DNA from: Verrucomicrobiota bacterium
GTDB lineage: Bacteria; Verrucomicrobiota; Verrucomicrobiia; Chthoniobacterales; Xiphinematobacteraceae
Assembly (NCBI GenBank): GCA_023269545.1
Contig: JAHFTB010000012.1
Coordinates: forward strand, 1 to 64,000
Reading direction: 5' to 3'
DNA length: 64,000 bases
The notes under the pieces are model-generated. The model was not told the origin of the DNA, did no database searches, and saw only the letters and a list, made by a program, of their open reading frames with translations. The position numbers and the translations under genes were made by a program. Shown here one piece after another: positions 25,861 through 36,200 of this stretch (position 1 is the stretch's first letter; each line of letters opens with the position of its first letter).

Positions 25861-27731
25861 GTGTGTTGTACAAAGGCGGCACTTACCTCCGAAGGGATGT
25901 CAATCATCCTATAATCGGAAGAAGAAACGAAGAGCAAGCTTTGTTGTCCCTTACCCAGAAGATGTTGGGCGGAATCATAAATTTCATGTTCGAGTGTGAC
26001 GAATTTTCGATTATAGCTAGCGATTCTGAGTCGAACGCTTACGGTTTCAAACTCCCGGGTTTCGCGTACAAATTTATGTGCGAAAGAGCGGGTCAAAATG
26101 TAGAAGGGGGTGTTTTTCAAATTAAAGCGAGGCATGACCCGGTTAAAAAATAGCTCTCGTGTTTTGCCTACCCACATGGCATACATACCAAAGTATACAT
26201 TTCCGACAGAATTTGTATCCGCATAGGTTGCTACGAAGGAGTGGACGAACCATTTTCCTTCAAAATAACCGGCTAAATTATGACTTAAGGGCGAGAATGG
26301 TTTCTGTTCGGGTGTACGAATTGGGGGATGTGGATTGATCGAAGGTTTGTCTTCGAAGTAATCAGATGTGAGGGGCCCCTTGGCAGGCGCATCCAATTCT
26401 TCTGCGCCGCTTACAAAATCTTCCGAAGAGGACGGTTTAAAGATGAGGCATAAGATGTATAAGAGTGGTAGCAGAGAGCCTAACATCTGGAATATGGGAT
26501 GCTTTAAAAAATAACCATATGCGCAGATCACCATCGCAAGGCTTCCCACACAGAACATTTTTACTTGGGGAATGACGTTCGCCGGGCTGTTCATAAAGCA
26601 ACGAGCAATGCACAGAACGGCGTATCCCACGAAAAATGTTGCGTAAAAAATCATAAAATACTCCAGCTCGAGTCTGAGGATGGAGGCAAGTAATGCTACG
26701 AAGCCTGAGAAAATGAAGATGGGTATGGGAGAGCTCAGGAGCCGATTGGGAATCAGCGCGAAGAGGGCATGTGTTTCCTTACGCAAATTTTCCTGCAAAA
26801 ACCATCGAAGCGCAATATAACCACTGTCCAAAGTGGACAGAATGCAGATCACTACAAAAGTGGCATAGGCTGCAAATGTAACGGGATGGACGGTGACATT
26901 TTGGTAGAACAAGCGTGTGAGGAGGTCATGTCCGTACAAGTATCCGGAAAGCCCGTGTCGGAGATATGTGGCTGCTCCATTGTGTAGCGCGGAGAGGGTG
27001 AGGCATCCGTGGAAAAGGAGCAGGAGGAAGAAGAAAGAACTTCCCACCCAATATGAGGCGGCGATGGAAATTCTTTCGCGATGCATCTGAATCGCTCGTT
27101 GCCACTGTTGTAAATCCAGCCAAGGTCCGACCAAAAAACCGATGAAAATGGGTACTGCATAGCCCCAATAGTGAAGATCATTGGTGGGAAGAATGGATTG
27201 CCGCACGGGCGTGCTGATAATGGATTGGGCGTGCGTATAGATCAGCCAGGCAATAGCCATTAACATAACAACTGTCATCCCGGCGTGACTAAATTTAATT
27301 CTCCGAATGTTGAATTCCTCACCAAAAAGAATTGCAGCTGCCAGAACAATTAACAGGGTCAGGGGCAGGTAAAGGGCCTGCGGCTGTAAATTCAAAGGAC
27401 GCCACACGTACTGAAGTAACGCAAAAATCGTCAGCGTGATGGCTAAAATCTGGTAAAGAAAGAAAACCAGACGAAAAGGTCTCGACCAAGAGATAAAAAA
27501 GTTGGCTAAAGATTCTGAACCGGGTTGCCTTCGAGCGATATGATGAGTCACTAATCCAAAGCCGAGGAGCCCGATAAAATTCGGGATGATAAAAGACAGA
27601 AGTCCGTATAGTCCGAACTGAGTGGTGAATTGAACGGAGAAGAAAAGCCCTAATCCCCACATCCACGATAAAGCAGTCGTATTGCCCCAGAGGCAAATTT
27701 CAAGCCATTTTGGTAGTTTCAAAGAAGCCAT
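25857..27731 (-). CDS. Polytopic transporter-like protein fused to a hotdog thioesterase
   Basis: The first ~450 of 624 residues contain about 12 hydrophobic segments in a transporter-like (SSS/APC-like) arrangement. A polar linker (about 455-510) follows. The last ~120 residues are a 4-hydroxybenzoyl-CoA thioesterase-type hotdog domain: FVATYADTNSVGNVYF with the catalytic-type Asp, then YAMWVGKTRELFF and a closing strand HEIYDSAQHLLGKGQQSL. This is one continuous frame. It suggests uptake or export of an organic acid linked to hydrolysis of its CoA or carrier thioester at the membrane; this is inference. The following GH75-like gene overlaps by 4 bp. Confidence 0.7.
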   Translation of the reverse strand: MASLKLPKWLEICLWGNTTALSWMWGLGLFFSVQFTTQFGLYGLLSFIIPNFIGLLGFGLVTHHIARRQPGSESLANFFISWSRPFRLVFFLYQILAITLTIFALLQYVWRPLNLQPQALYLPLTLLIVLAAAILFGEEFNIRRIKFSHAGMTVVMLMAIAWLIYTHAQSIISTPVRQSILPTNDLHYWGYAVPIFIGFLVGPWLDLQQWQRAIQMHRERISIAASYWVGSSFFFLLLLFHGCLTLSALHNGAATYLRHGLSGYLYGHDLLTRLFYQNVTVHPVTFAAYATFVVICILSTLDSGYIALRWFLQENLRKETHALFALIPNRLLSSPIPIFIFSGFVALLASILRLELEYFMIFYATFFVGYAVLCIARCFMNSPANVIPQVKMFCVGSLAMVICAYGYFLKHPIFQMLGSLLPLLYILCLIFKPSSSEDFVSGAEELDAPAKGPLTSDYFEDKPSINPHPPIRTPEQKPFSPLSHNLAGYFEGKWFVHSFVATYADTNSVGNVYFGMYAMWVGKTRELFFNRVMPRFNLKNTPFYILTRSFAHKFVRETREFETVSVRLRIASYNRKFVTLEHEIYDSAQHLLGKGQQSLLFVSSSDYRMIDIPSEVSAAFVQHT

Positions 27732-27975
27732 TGCAGATTAGGCAGGCACTTTAAAATTACGTACACACATTGAGCGAGGAGAAATTGTGATCACGTGTTT
27801 TCCGGTGCTTGAGATAAGAGGTTCCGCTCATTTGATTGTTAAATTGCCATACTCATTGTTGGTAATCTGCTGCAATATAATGGATTCCGTAAATAACTTG
27901 ATTTCTGCCTATACGCCTTTTTACTAACAGTTCGACTTCCGGGGAAGGAGAGGCCTGTCCCGGGAAAGTTTTTGC

Positions 27976-29091
27976 ATGAAGATCATTGATCGATACATTG
28001 GAAAGTCCACCTTGGTGGCTACTATTTTTGCTGTGGTGGTACTGAGTTTTGTGTTGGTACTAGGCAATATTTTTAAGGAGTTGCTGGACCTCCTGGTCAA
28101 CCGGAACGTGCCTTTGCACACGGTCATAGCCTTCATGATGTTCGTTCTCCCGTTTTCCCTGGCTTTTACCATTCCCTGGGGGTTATTAACCGCACTTCTA
28201 TTGGTTTTTGGAAGGATTTCCGCTGACAATGAGCTCATTGCTCTGCGGGCGAATGGAATCAGCATGCTGCGAGTGAGTGTTCCTGTCTTTTGTATTGCTT
28301 TGGTTCTTACGGGAATCTGTATTTGGATCAATATCGACATTGCTCCTCGGGCGGAGAAAAGGATGCTGCTAAGCATTTTTGAAATAGCGACTAATAATCC
28401 GAGCGCGCTCTTTGGGGCGGATGAAGTGGTCAGCGAATTTCCTGACCGACGGGTTTATGTAGGGGATCGGAAAGGAGATACTCTTCTTAATGTGATTGTG
28501 ATCGAAATGGATAGTGATGCAAATCCCCTCAAGTTGGTTCATGCCAAAGAGGGGAAACTTACTTCGGATCCGGCACATGCACGTTTATTACTCAAGCTGT
28601 ACAATGCTCAGTTTGAAGAAAGGGACCCTAAAGATCCTTTGAATATCAAAAAGATCAGGCAAGGCATTAATTTGGTGGAAGGCACATTCCCTATTCCTCT
28701 GCAGGCATTGTATGCGGAATATATGAACACTGGCAGACTGACATCCTTTACTATGGATGAGCTTGAGAGAGAATGGACTAAGCTGGCTGTTACCAAGCCA
28801 AAACGTGCCTTACGGGTGCGCGTGGAGATGAGCAGACGGTTTTCCATTTCGTTAGCATGTATTGCATTTACATTGATTGCGATTCCACTGGGTATTACCA
28901 CGCATCGTAAGGAGACTTCAGTGGGGTTTGCATTGAGTATAGCCTTGGCTTTTATTTACTTTTTCTTTATTTTGATCGCTCGGGCTTTGCAGGAAAATAT
29001 ACAGGCGCACCCTGTCTTCCTGATGTGGTTGCCGAATATTTTGTTTATTACGCTTGGTGCATTTTTGTTTTTCCGAATGTGTCGACGATAG
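27976..29091 (+). CDS. LptF/LptG family permease (YjgP/YjgQ)
   Basis: The 371-aa protein begins MKIIDRYIGKSTLVATIFA, the family's start. It has two N-terminal and three or four C-terminal membrane helices flanking a periplasmic beta-jellyroll domain (about 130-260). The phrases NELIALRANGIS and IAIPLGITTHRKE are characteristic. LptF and LptG form the membrane part of the LptB2FG exporter that moves lipopolysaccharide to the cell surface. Only one member is present here; the partner and lptB are not in the window. MITE copy 3 lies 17 bp after the stop. Confidence 0.9.
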   Translation: MKIIDRYIGKSTLVATIFAVVVLSFVLVLGNIFKELLDLLVNRNVPLHTVIAFMMFVLPFSLAFTIPWGLLTALLLVFGRISADNELIALRANGISMLRVSVPVFCIALVLTGICIWINIDIAPRAEKRMLLSIFEIATNNPSALFGADEVVSEFPDRRVYVGDRKGDTLLNVIVIEMDSDANPLKLVHAKEGKLTSDPAHARLLLKLYNAQFEERDPKDPLNIKKIRQGINLVEGTFPIPLQALYAEYMNTGRLTSFTMDELEREWTKLAVTKPKRALRVRVEMSRRFSISLACIAFTLIAIPLGITTHRKETSVGFALSIALAFIYFFFILIARALQENIQAHPVFLMWLPNILFITLGAFLFFRMCRR

Positions 29092-29108
29092 GGGATACCA
29101 TTTATTAA

Positions 29109-29189
29109 GTGATGTGACGAAAAAAAGGGAAACCTTGTGGGCTAAAATGGTTTTTTGCTCCCAGAGCTGCTTAAAGTACTTAACTTCAG
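29109..29189 (+). mobile_element. MITE (repeat A) copy 3, 81 bp
   Basis: Flanked by TTATTAA (29102-29108) and TCATTAA (29190-29196), a 7-bp duplication with one change. The right terminal repeat has decayed (TACTTAACTTCAG), so this is an older copy than those at 31969 and 62879. Confidence 0.88.
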
Positions 29190-29276
29190 TCATTAAGGAC
29201 AATCGGAGGATTGACGGTGTGATCATACTTCCACCAGATTTTTCTTTTATCTGATAATCTTAAATAGATGGTATTA

Positions 29277-29298
29277 TATAGCGAAGTCAGTATAAAAT
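29277..29298 (+). repeat. Repeat D half-site upstream of the LOG-family gene
   Basis: TATAGCGAAGTCAGTATAAAAT lies 18 bp before the ATG of the LOG-family gene. Its TATAAAAT end could act as a -10-like sequence here. The same string recurs at other sites, so it is a repeat first and a promoter only possibly. Confidence 0.65.
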
Positions 29299-29316
29299 CT
29301 CGAACCACCCATTAGC

Positions 29317-30348
29317 ATGTCGTCCCGGTCCTCAATAACTGATTTGCGTCTGGTCAAACTTGCTGAGGAAGTGGCCTCGGGACGTTCTGCGGAATTAATC
29401 GCGCGAATGCTGGAGAATGTGATGGAACTGGGGAAAAATCATGTGGGGATTGGTGATTTAAAGCAAATCGCTACGACTTTGCAGGAAATGCAGGAAGCAA
29501 ATCAGATTTTTGCGAACTATCGGAATCGACGAAAAGTTGCCATTTTTGGATCGGCTCGCATTGCCCATACCACCCCAGAATATCTGGTGGCGAAGACCTT
29601 TGCCAATCAAATGGCCAGCAAAAAATTCATGGTAATTACGGGAGGAGGGAATGGCATTATGGGGGCCGCACAGGAAGGCGCGGGGGCTGAAAACAGTTTT
29701 GGGTTAAATATCCATCTGCCTTTCGAACAACGAGCGAATCCTACTATTGATGGGGACCCTAAGTTGGTGTCCTTTAAGTATTTCTTCACTAGAAAACTCA
29801 GTTTTGTCAAAGAAACTCACGCCTTCGTGCTTTTACCCGGAGGGTTTGGTACTCAGGACGAGGGATTTGAATGCCTGACGCTGATGCAAACGGGTAAGAC
29901 GTCGATTGTTCCTCTAGTTCTTCTGGACAAGCCCGACGGATATTATTGGGAAGCATGGAGAAGATTTGTAAATAACGACTTATTTGCATCCAATTTGATT
30001 TCCGAATCAGATTTCAGTCTTTTTCGAATCACTCACAAAATCGATGAAGCAGTGGAAGAGATCCTCCGCTTCTATCGGATTTTCCATTCATATCGGTGGG
30101 TAGGCAAAAAAATGGTCATTCGGATTCAACACCCTTTGAGTGCATCTTCGCTCAGCCAACTCAATGAGCGATTCTCGTTTATCCTTATCGAAGGGAAAAT
30201 TGAACAGACAAGTGCCTTGCCAGAGGAAAGGGAGGACACTGCTCTGCTTTCCCTCCCTCGAATCGTCCTCATTCCTTTTAAGAACAATTTTGGCGTTCTT
30301 CGACAACTGATTGATGCTATTAATGCCTCGGACAGAGCAGGGATTTAA
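29317..30348 (+). CDS. LOG family protein (TIGR00730-like Rossmann fold)
   Basis: 343 aa with the family's two motifs: GGGNGIMGAAQEGA (about residue 108) and PGGFGTQDEGFE (the PGGxGTxxE box, about 171-180). The family includes cytokinin riboside 5'-monophosphate phosphoribohydrolases and PpnN-type nucleosidases that split the N-glycosidic bond of purine monophosphates. The protein is longer than the common 180-220 aa form, with a helical N-terminal extension (~65 aa) and a ~100-aa C-terminal extension, closer to the large PpnN-like type in outline. It precedes the citramalate synthase gene by 53 bp. Confidence 0.88.
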   Translation: MSSRSSITDLRLVKLAEEVASGRSAELIARMLENVMELGKNHVGIGDLKQIATTLQEMQEANQIFANYRNRRKVAIFGSARIAHTTPEYLVAKTFANQMASKKFMVITGGGNGIMGAAQEGAGAENSFGLNIHLPFEQRANPTIDGDPKLVSFKYFFTRKLSFVKETHAFVLLPGGFGTQDEGFECLTLMQTGKTSIVPLVLLDKPDGYYWEAWRRFVNNDLFASNLISESDFSLFRITHKIDEAVEEILRFYRIFHSYRWVGKKMVIRIQHPLSASSLSQLNERFSFILIEGKIEQTSALPEEREDTALLSLPRIVLIPFKNNFGVLRQLIDAINASDRAGI

Positions 30349-30401
30349 TGCAAAAGCAGTATTGAACCTGTTGCAGGTTTGGAGTTAAAATAGCGGTTTT
30401 T

Positions 30402-31952
30402 ATGGAAAGCGTGACTCTTTACGACACCACCCTTCGTGATGGCACGCAGGGGCAGGGGATTTCTTTTAGCCTACTCGACAAGCTTCGTATTGCCGAAAAA
30501 TTGGCGCAGTTTGGTATGGGGATCATCGAAGGAGGGTGGCCTGGTTCCAATCTTAAAGATCTGGATTTTTTTCGTGAGGCGCGTGGTCGGTGTTGGGGGC
30601 GCACAAAAATTGCTGCTTTTGGAAGTACCCGGCGTGCCCATACGGAGATTTCTAAGGATCCGCAAATTCAAACGCTTCGTGATGCGGATACTCCGGTAGT
30701 TACTTTTTTTGGAAAAAGTTGGAAGTTGCATGTGACGGAGGTATTAGGGACGACGATTGAGGAAAATCGGGCTATGATTGCGGATACGGTTTCTTACTTT
30801 AAGCATCTGAATCGCGAAGTCGTTTACGATGCCGAACACTTTTTTGATGGTTATAAGGACAATGCTGATCACGCGCTCGGTACGCTGGACGCTGCTCGTG
30901 ATGCGGATGTTTTAGTCCTTTGTGATACTAATGGAGGGACCTTGCCTCATGAGATCGAAGAGATCGTGCGCAAGGTGAATGAACTTTTTCCCGGCAGAGT
31001 GGGCATCCATACTCATAATGACTGTGAGTTAGGGGTGGCAAATGCCTTGGCTGCCGTACGAGCAGGTGCGGTTCAAGTGCAGGGGACAATGAACGGCTAT
31101 GGTGAGCGGACGGGTAATTGTAATCTCACGAGTTTGATTGCTAATTTGCAGCTAAAATTGAAAATTCCTGTGGTCGAAAATCTTTCTGAATTACGGGAGA
31201 TTTCGCTTTTTGTGGATGAATTGGCAAATTGTTCTCCTAATATTCGTGCTCCTTTTGTGGGAGCGACCGCTTTTGCTCACAAGGGAGGGATGCATGTAAA
31301 TGCTGTCCAGAAACTTGCAAGCTCTTACGAGCATGTGAAGCCTTCTTCTGTCGGAAATGAGCAGAATATTTTAGTTTCTGAGCTTGCCGGTCAAAGCAAT
31401 GTTCTTTTAAAGGCGGAACGCATGGGAATTCCCCTTCGAAAGGGATCTGAGGAAGTGATCGAGATTTTAAGACAAATTAAGGATTTTGAAGCTCGAGGCT
31501 ATGAGTTTGAAGCGGCTAATGCATCTTTTGAACTTCTGATACGGAATGTTCTCGGTCAGCGTCGTCCCTTATTCGATCTGAAAGAATATCACTGCTCTTT
31601 CCGCCGTCTGAATACGGAAGTTAATTTAGTATGTGAAGCAACAGTAAAACTCTCCGTGGGAGGCGTTTTTGAATACACTGTCGACGAGGGAGACGGACCG
31701 GTCGATGCTTTGGATAAGGCTTTACGCAAAGCCTTACGTCCTTTTTTTGGTTGGATGGATCGCGTGCGGCTTGCAGACTACAAAGTGCGGATTATAGATG
31801 GATCGCGAGGTTCGGCTGCCAGGACTCGGGTCTTGATTGTCTCGACGGATGGACATCGGACATGGGGTACCGTTGGCGTTTCCGACAATATTATCGCAGC
31901 GAGTTGGTTGGCATTAGTAGATAGTTTCGAGTTTTACGGCTTATCCGTTTAA
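30402..31952 (+). CDS. cimA: (R)-citramalate synthase
   Basis: This enzyme condenses pyruvate with acetyl-CoA to citramalate, starting the threonine-independent route to 2-oxobutanoate and isoleucine. The 516 aa include the HMGL-like TIM barrel with TLYDTTLRDGTQGQG (residues 5-19), metal-binding HTHND (residue ~202) and GYGERTGNCNL. The long C-terminal LeuA-type regulatory domain is present. Features such as VEGGWPGSN-like (IEGGWPGSN) and the overall length fit the cimA (TIGR00977) group rather than 2-isopropylmalate synthase. No other isoleucine gene is adjacent. Confidence 0.9.
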   Translation: MESVTLYDTTLRDGTQGQGISFSLLDKLRIAEKLAQFGMGIIEGGWPGSNLKDLDFFREARGRCWGRTKIAAFGSTRRAHTEISKDPQIQTLRDADTPVVTFFGKSWKLHVTEVLGTTIEENRAMIADTVSYFKHLNREVVYDAEHFFDGYKDNADHALGTLDAARDADVLVLCDTNGGTLPHEIEEIVRKVNELFPGRVGIHTHNDCELGVANALAAVRAGAVQVQGTMNGYGERTGNCNLTSLIANLQLKLKIPVVENLSELREISLFVDELANCSPNIRAPFVGATAFAHKGGMHVNAVQKLASSYEHVKPSSVGNEQNILVSELAGQSNVLLKAERMGIPLRKGSEEVIEILRQIKDFEARGYEFEAANASFELLIRNVLGQRRPLFDLKEYHCSFRRLNTEVNLVCEATVKLSVGGVFEYTVDEGDGPVDALDKALRKALRPFFGWMDRVRLADYKVRIIDGSRGSAARTRVLIVSTDGHRTWGTVGVSDNIIAASWLALVDSFEFYGLSV

Positions 31953-31968
31953 ATTCTTTTCTTCTTAA

Positions 31969-32050
31969 CTGACGTGACGCACTTTGAGGAGCTCTGGGAG
32001 CAAAGAAACCATTTTAGCCTACCAGGTTTCCCTTTTTTGCGTCACATCAC
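31969..32050 (-). mobile_element. MITE (repeat A) copy 4, 82 bp
   Basis: Inverted copy with ends CTGACGTGACGCA and TTGCGTCACATCAC, bracketed by perfect 7-bp duplications TTCTTAA (31962-31968 and 32051-32057). It sits between cimA and the BASS transporter gene. Confidence 0.93.
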
Positions 32051-32055
32051 TTCTT

Positions 32056-32116
32056 AAGAAAGCCCGGTTCCTGGGGCAGGCCCATCCGTGATTATTTTAT
32101 AGGGGCTTCGCCATAT
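32056..32116 (-). repeat. Repeat B hairpin end followed by repeat D half
   Basis: Right after the MITE duplication come AAGAAAGCCCGGTTCCTGGGGC, the hairpin end of repeat B in reverse (32056-32079), and then ATTTTATAGGGGCTTCGCCATATT, a reversed repeat D half (32093-32116). The repeat D half encodes the last residues (YGEAPIK) and stop codon of the BASS gene. Confidence 0.65.
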
Positions 32117-33045
32117 TGCCTTGGTACGTTGCGATGTGAGTGGGGGCGGGCAGCCCAGAAACCAACAAGAAGTGAACCGGATAGATTGTGCCAGATCGAA
32201 AACAGCGCCCCAGGGAGTGCTGCAAGTGGCGTGAAGTACAACTTGCCAAGCGCTACGGCAAGACCGGAGTTCTGCATTCCTACCTCGATGGCGAGCGTAC
32301 GACAAACGGTTTCATCAAATCCAAGCAATCGGCCGCCCCAATATCCGCTGAGTAGGCCAATCGCATTGTGGAGGATTACGCCGACCATTACCAGTGGCCC
32401 TATCAATGTAATACTCTTTGATGTGGTAGCCACGATAGCGGCAATCACTAATAAGATCGCGATCATTGAGACAAGCGGCAGGAACGCTTCGATCGCACGC
32501 ATTTTGCGCTTGAAGAGGTGATTGATGATCAAACCGGCACCAATCGGTAGGACAACAATCTGGAGGATGCTTGTCAGTATCCCATGCATATCGACCGCAA
32601 TTTTTGCATCGACGTATAGACGGATGAGCAGAGGCGTTGCAACCACGCCTACCAAAGTCGAAATCGCGGTGATAGTCACCGATAATGCGACATCGCCCCC
32701 CACGAGATAGTTTATCACGTTTGAAGCGGTGCCACTGGCAACACAGCCAACCAGTACCATTCCGATAGTCAAATCAGGTGGCATGCGGAGCAATTTGGCT
32801 ATCAACCATGCGGCAAGCGGCATGACAAAGTAATGTAATACCACACCGGCAATGACAGGGGCGGGACGGGTAAAGACGCGCTTGAAATCGTCTATCGAAA
32901 GCGTCACTCCCATTGTAAACATGATTAGCATCAACAACAGGACGATATGTGGTACAACACCTTTGAATAAAGCGGGGAACCGATAAGCTACTATGGAGAG
33001 CAAAATGGCCAAAAGGGAGAATAGGCGGGTAGCATATGTCAACAT
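32092..33045 (-). CDS. Bile acid:sodium symporter (BASS) family transporter
   Basis: 317 aa with nine or ten membrane helices. [14 protein letters not shown] after TM2 and [19 protein letters not shown] are classic BASS signatures, the latter forming part of a sodium site; [13 protein letters not shown] is the second crossing-loop motif. Family members carry bile acids, pyruvate, pantoate or other organic anions with sodium. Several resemblances are to proteobacterial members, so transfer is possible. Its final seven codons and stop come from a repeat D half-site. Repeats A, B and D crowd its 3' side and repeats B and D its 5' side. Confidence 0.92.
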   Translation of the reverse strand: MLTYATRLFSLLAILLSIVAYRFPALFKGVVPHIVLLLMLIMFTMGVTLSIDDFKRVFTRPAPVIAGVVLHYFVMPLAAWLIAKLLRMPPDLTIGMVLVGCVASGTASNVINYLVGGDVALSVTITAISTLVGVVATPLLIRLYVDAKIAVDMHGILTSILQIVVLPIGAGLIINHLFKRKMRAIEAFLPLVSMIAILLVIAAIVATTSKSITLIGPLVMVGVILHNAIGLLSGYWGGRLLGFDETVCRTLAIEVGMQNSGLAVALGKLYFTPLAALPGALFSIWHNLSGSLLVGFWAARPHSHRNVPRQYGEAPIK

Positions 33046-33100
33046 ATATGGCTATGTATTTGGTGGTGTTCCCTTTTTTTGTCACGCACAATTTATTTTA

Positions 33101-33206
33101 TAGACCCACAGCAAAAAAAGTCGCGAATTGCCCCCGCAAGAACCGAATGGGATGAAGAGACTTGCAATAATCTGAAGCTTCATGCTCATTTTATACTGGT
33201 TTCGCT
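33101..33206 (-). repeat. Repeat B (partial, inverted) and repeat D half upstream of BASS gene
   Basis: AGACCCACAGC to AAGAACCGAATGGGAT (33101-33155) matches the inverted repeat B copy at 13232; ATTTTATACTGGTTTCGCT (33188-33206) is an inverted repeat D half. Both lie in the leader between the BASS gene and the convergent end of the NRPS-like gene. Confidence 0.65.
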
Positions 33207-33256
33207 TTTTTCTAAAAACCACAAAAAATCAGAGGTGCTGAACCGCATCCATTTTT

Positions 33257-36200
33257 TTAAGATTCGAAGCGTCCTCCTATGTGCTTCTTGAAAGAGGATT
33301 TTTTGTTTCGATCAAGGGAAGAAAGTACGTCCCTGAGGGCACCGGCTATTTCTCCGGGTTCATCCAGGACAGAAATGCCTGTAAGACGAAGCTGTCCCCA
33401 GATTCCCAAGGGAGCACGTCGGCGCCATTCTGGGTCGGGTTTGCCACTCACAAAGAAATAGGGCTTACGTTGAAGCACAGGAGGCTGATAAGCGGCGATC
33501 AATTCGGCTAATCGTCCTTGAGGGGAATAGGAAGCTGGTTGGTTTCTCAGCAGTGCTTTTTTGAGCTTTTGTAGCCAGTAAGACGATTCTTTACGACCGG
33601 CGGGAGGAGCTTCGAAGAGAATGAAAGGCACGTCTTTTTCATTGGCTTGATCTAACTGACGGGCGAGTTCCCATGCAAAGATTGCACCGGTACCGATACC
33701 GACGACGGCAAATTTTCCGCTCACATGCAGACGGAAGCTGGGGAGTAATTGCCGGGTAATTTCTTCTACTGTGCTGGAGAGAGCCAGGCGTCCGCGAGGG
33801 ACCATGAGACAATGTACTGCATATCCCCCTGATAATGCTTGCACTACCGGTCGGTAATCTTCCACGAGTCCACGGCCCGCATGGACAAAGTAGAGGGCGG
33901 TATCTACGATGCCTGTTCGAAGAGTAGTGATGGGAGAGACATTGTTGGGAGAGGCACTTGGCGAGACGAGGACCGCTGCCGTAGTGGGCGGTTTGGGTTT
34001 CGGCAGAGGTGCTGGTTTTGGCTCAGGAAGCGAATCCGGATCTATTTGATCAAATGCGTTTAAGTTGAAACGGGTGATGAAGGCAAATTGGGTGGGTACC
34101 CAGTCTTTCGGCAAACGGTCTCTGAGATGATTTTCCAGGGCGGTGGGGAATTGCCCGTGGCTATCGCGTGGGACGATCCACGCAAATAATAGATTTTCAT
34201 CGGAAGGAGATCTGCGGACAATGGCATCAATGAGATCCGGATGAGAGGTAAGAGCCTCTTCTATTCTGCGCAATTTTATCCACGTAAATCCTTTGGGAAG
34301 GAGAGTGTGAGGTTGGCTGATTAAAATCAATTCTCCTTTTCCGTTCCAACGTGCTCGTTCTTCTGTCGATGAGACCTTCCAAGCATAGGAGTCTGTCGTA
34401 ATGGTAATAAAGCCTTTGTCTTGGGGGTTTTCGTAGGGTGTGTTTGGCTCCCCTAATAAAAGAATTCCCGGAAAGAAGGGAGGGACGAGTCGGTGATGGC
34501 GGTCAGAAAGGAAGACCATTGTGCCCGGTTGTGGTTGGCCGCAGACTAATCCTTCTTCGGAGAGTTCGGGAGCACTGGTTCCTTCTGTGGCAATTCCGGC
34601 TCCTACAAGGCCGGAGGGACTGTAAAATACGATGCATTCGGTTCCGCCTTTATTGAGTTCTTTCCATCCCTCGATGACGGGATGTGAGATATGGCCTGCT
34701 TCAATGAGAACACGCCGTAAGCCGGAAGGAGCGAGATGGCTCAATTCATTAAGGTAATGTACCCATTGACTCCAAAAGGCAGAGGTGATGCGCAGATGTG
34801 TAATGTGTCTGGATTCGACAGTTTCTTGAAAGGCGGTACGAGTGCTTTTGACGTTTTTTCCGGGAATGACCAGTGTGGCGCCTGTTAGAATAGAGATGAA
34901 GCATTCTTCTATGGATGCCGCACTGCCTTGGAGAGAGTGACAGAGAATGCGGTCCCCTGGCTTTGTATGGTATACTTTGATGGCATTTCCCAAGGAGACC
35001 TGCAGCATGCCATGAGAGACGAGTATGCGTTTCCCATCGGGTTGGAGAAGAAAAAGCGCCGGATCCGAAGGCTGAGGACAGAAAAGTGGCTGTTCGGCTA
35101 CAAACGATGTAATTTCGTTCCAAATACGATCGAGAATAAGGATGGGGGGTTGAATCTTTTCAAAGAGAGGGAGGTGATTGCTGTCTGTCAAAACAGCGGC
35201 AACCTTATAACGGGTGAGGATGGCCTTGAGATCAGTGGGAGGAACGCTCGGATCTATAGCAAGGCAGACGCATCCCGATCTCAATATTCCCAGCAGGCTG
35301 ATGAGCATGTGCGGCGAAAGTGGCATTGCCAAGGCGATGACAGTACCTGATTGCTGGAAATGATTTTGTAGGAATGCCGCGAGCTGTCGCGAAGAGGTAT
35401 CCAGTAAGGAGAAGCTGAGGGAATCTCCTTCTTTTTCTACGGCCGGAAGATCGGTATGCTGGTGAATTACTTTATCTAAAGAAGCGTATAGATCGGAAAA
35501 AACAGAGGGTTCCAGAGGGGAACCTCCCATACGAAAGAGATTTTCCGCTTCGTCAGGCAGAGTGATGGAGATTTGGGATAAGGACAGGTGGGGATTTTCT
35601 TCGAAAGACCGGATTACTTTGACCAAACGGTCGAAAAGTTGGCGAGCCAAAGACGGTAAGATTTGGTGAGGATTATATTCGAGGGTGATCGACAGGCGTT
35701 CTTCACCTCTGGCAATCACTCGGATGGGAAAGGAAGAAGTTTTATGAAGGCGAGTGTCAAAACGCATCCATTCCGGCATTTCCATCGGGATACGATCATT
35801 GATGGCCATTGGCAGGTAATGCAACGTGCTATCAAACCGAGGTAGGTTTCCATGCAAATTGGCATGCGTCCAGACTTCTTCCATGTGAGTGAGCAAGAAA
35901 GGTGATGATGCTAATTCTTTCTCTTGTAATTGACGCAGCCATGCCTGACAGGTGAGGTCTTCAGGGACTTTGATGCGAATGGGTAGTAAGCTTTCGAATA
36001 GACCTACGGCTTCTGTCGCTTGGGAGCCTGCCAGAGAGCGACAAGAACGATAAATGCCAAAGATCGCGTCGGTGTCTATATTGGTACGGGCAAGGACCAA
36101 ACCCCATGCCGCTGTAAGAAGTGTCAGGAATGAAGCATTTGCGGAAGTCGCTAGCTCATTCAATCGAGCTGTTACTGTTCGATCGAAAAGTTCCGTGTAG

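Noticed and set aside
33066-33090. Seventh MITE copy
   Set aside because: Only a short stretch (GTTCCCTTTTTTTGTCACGCAC) resembles one end; no second end or duplication was found, so at most a remnant.
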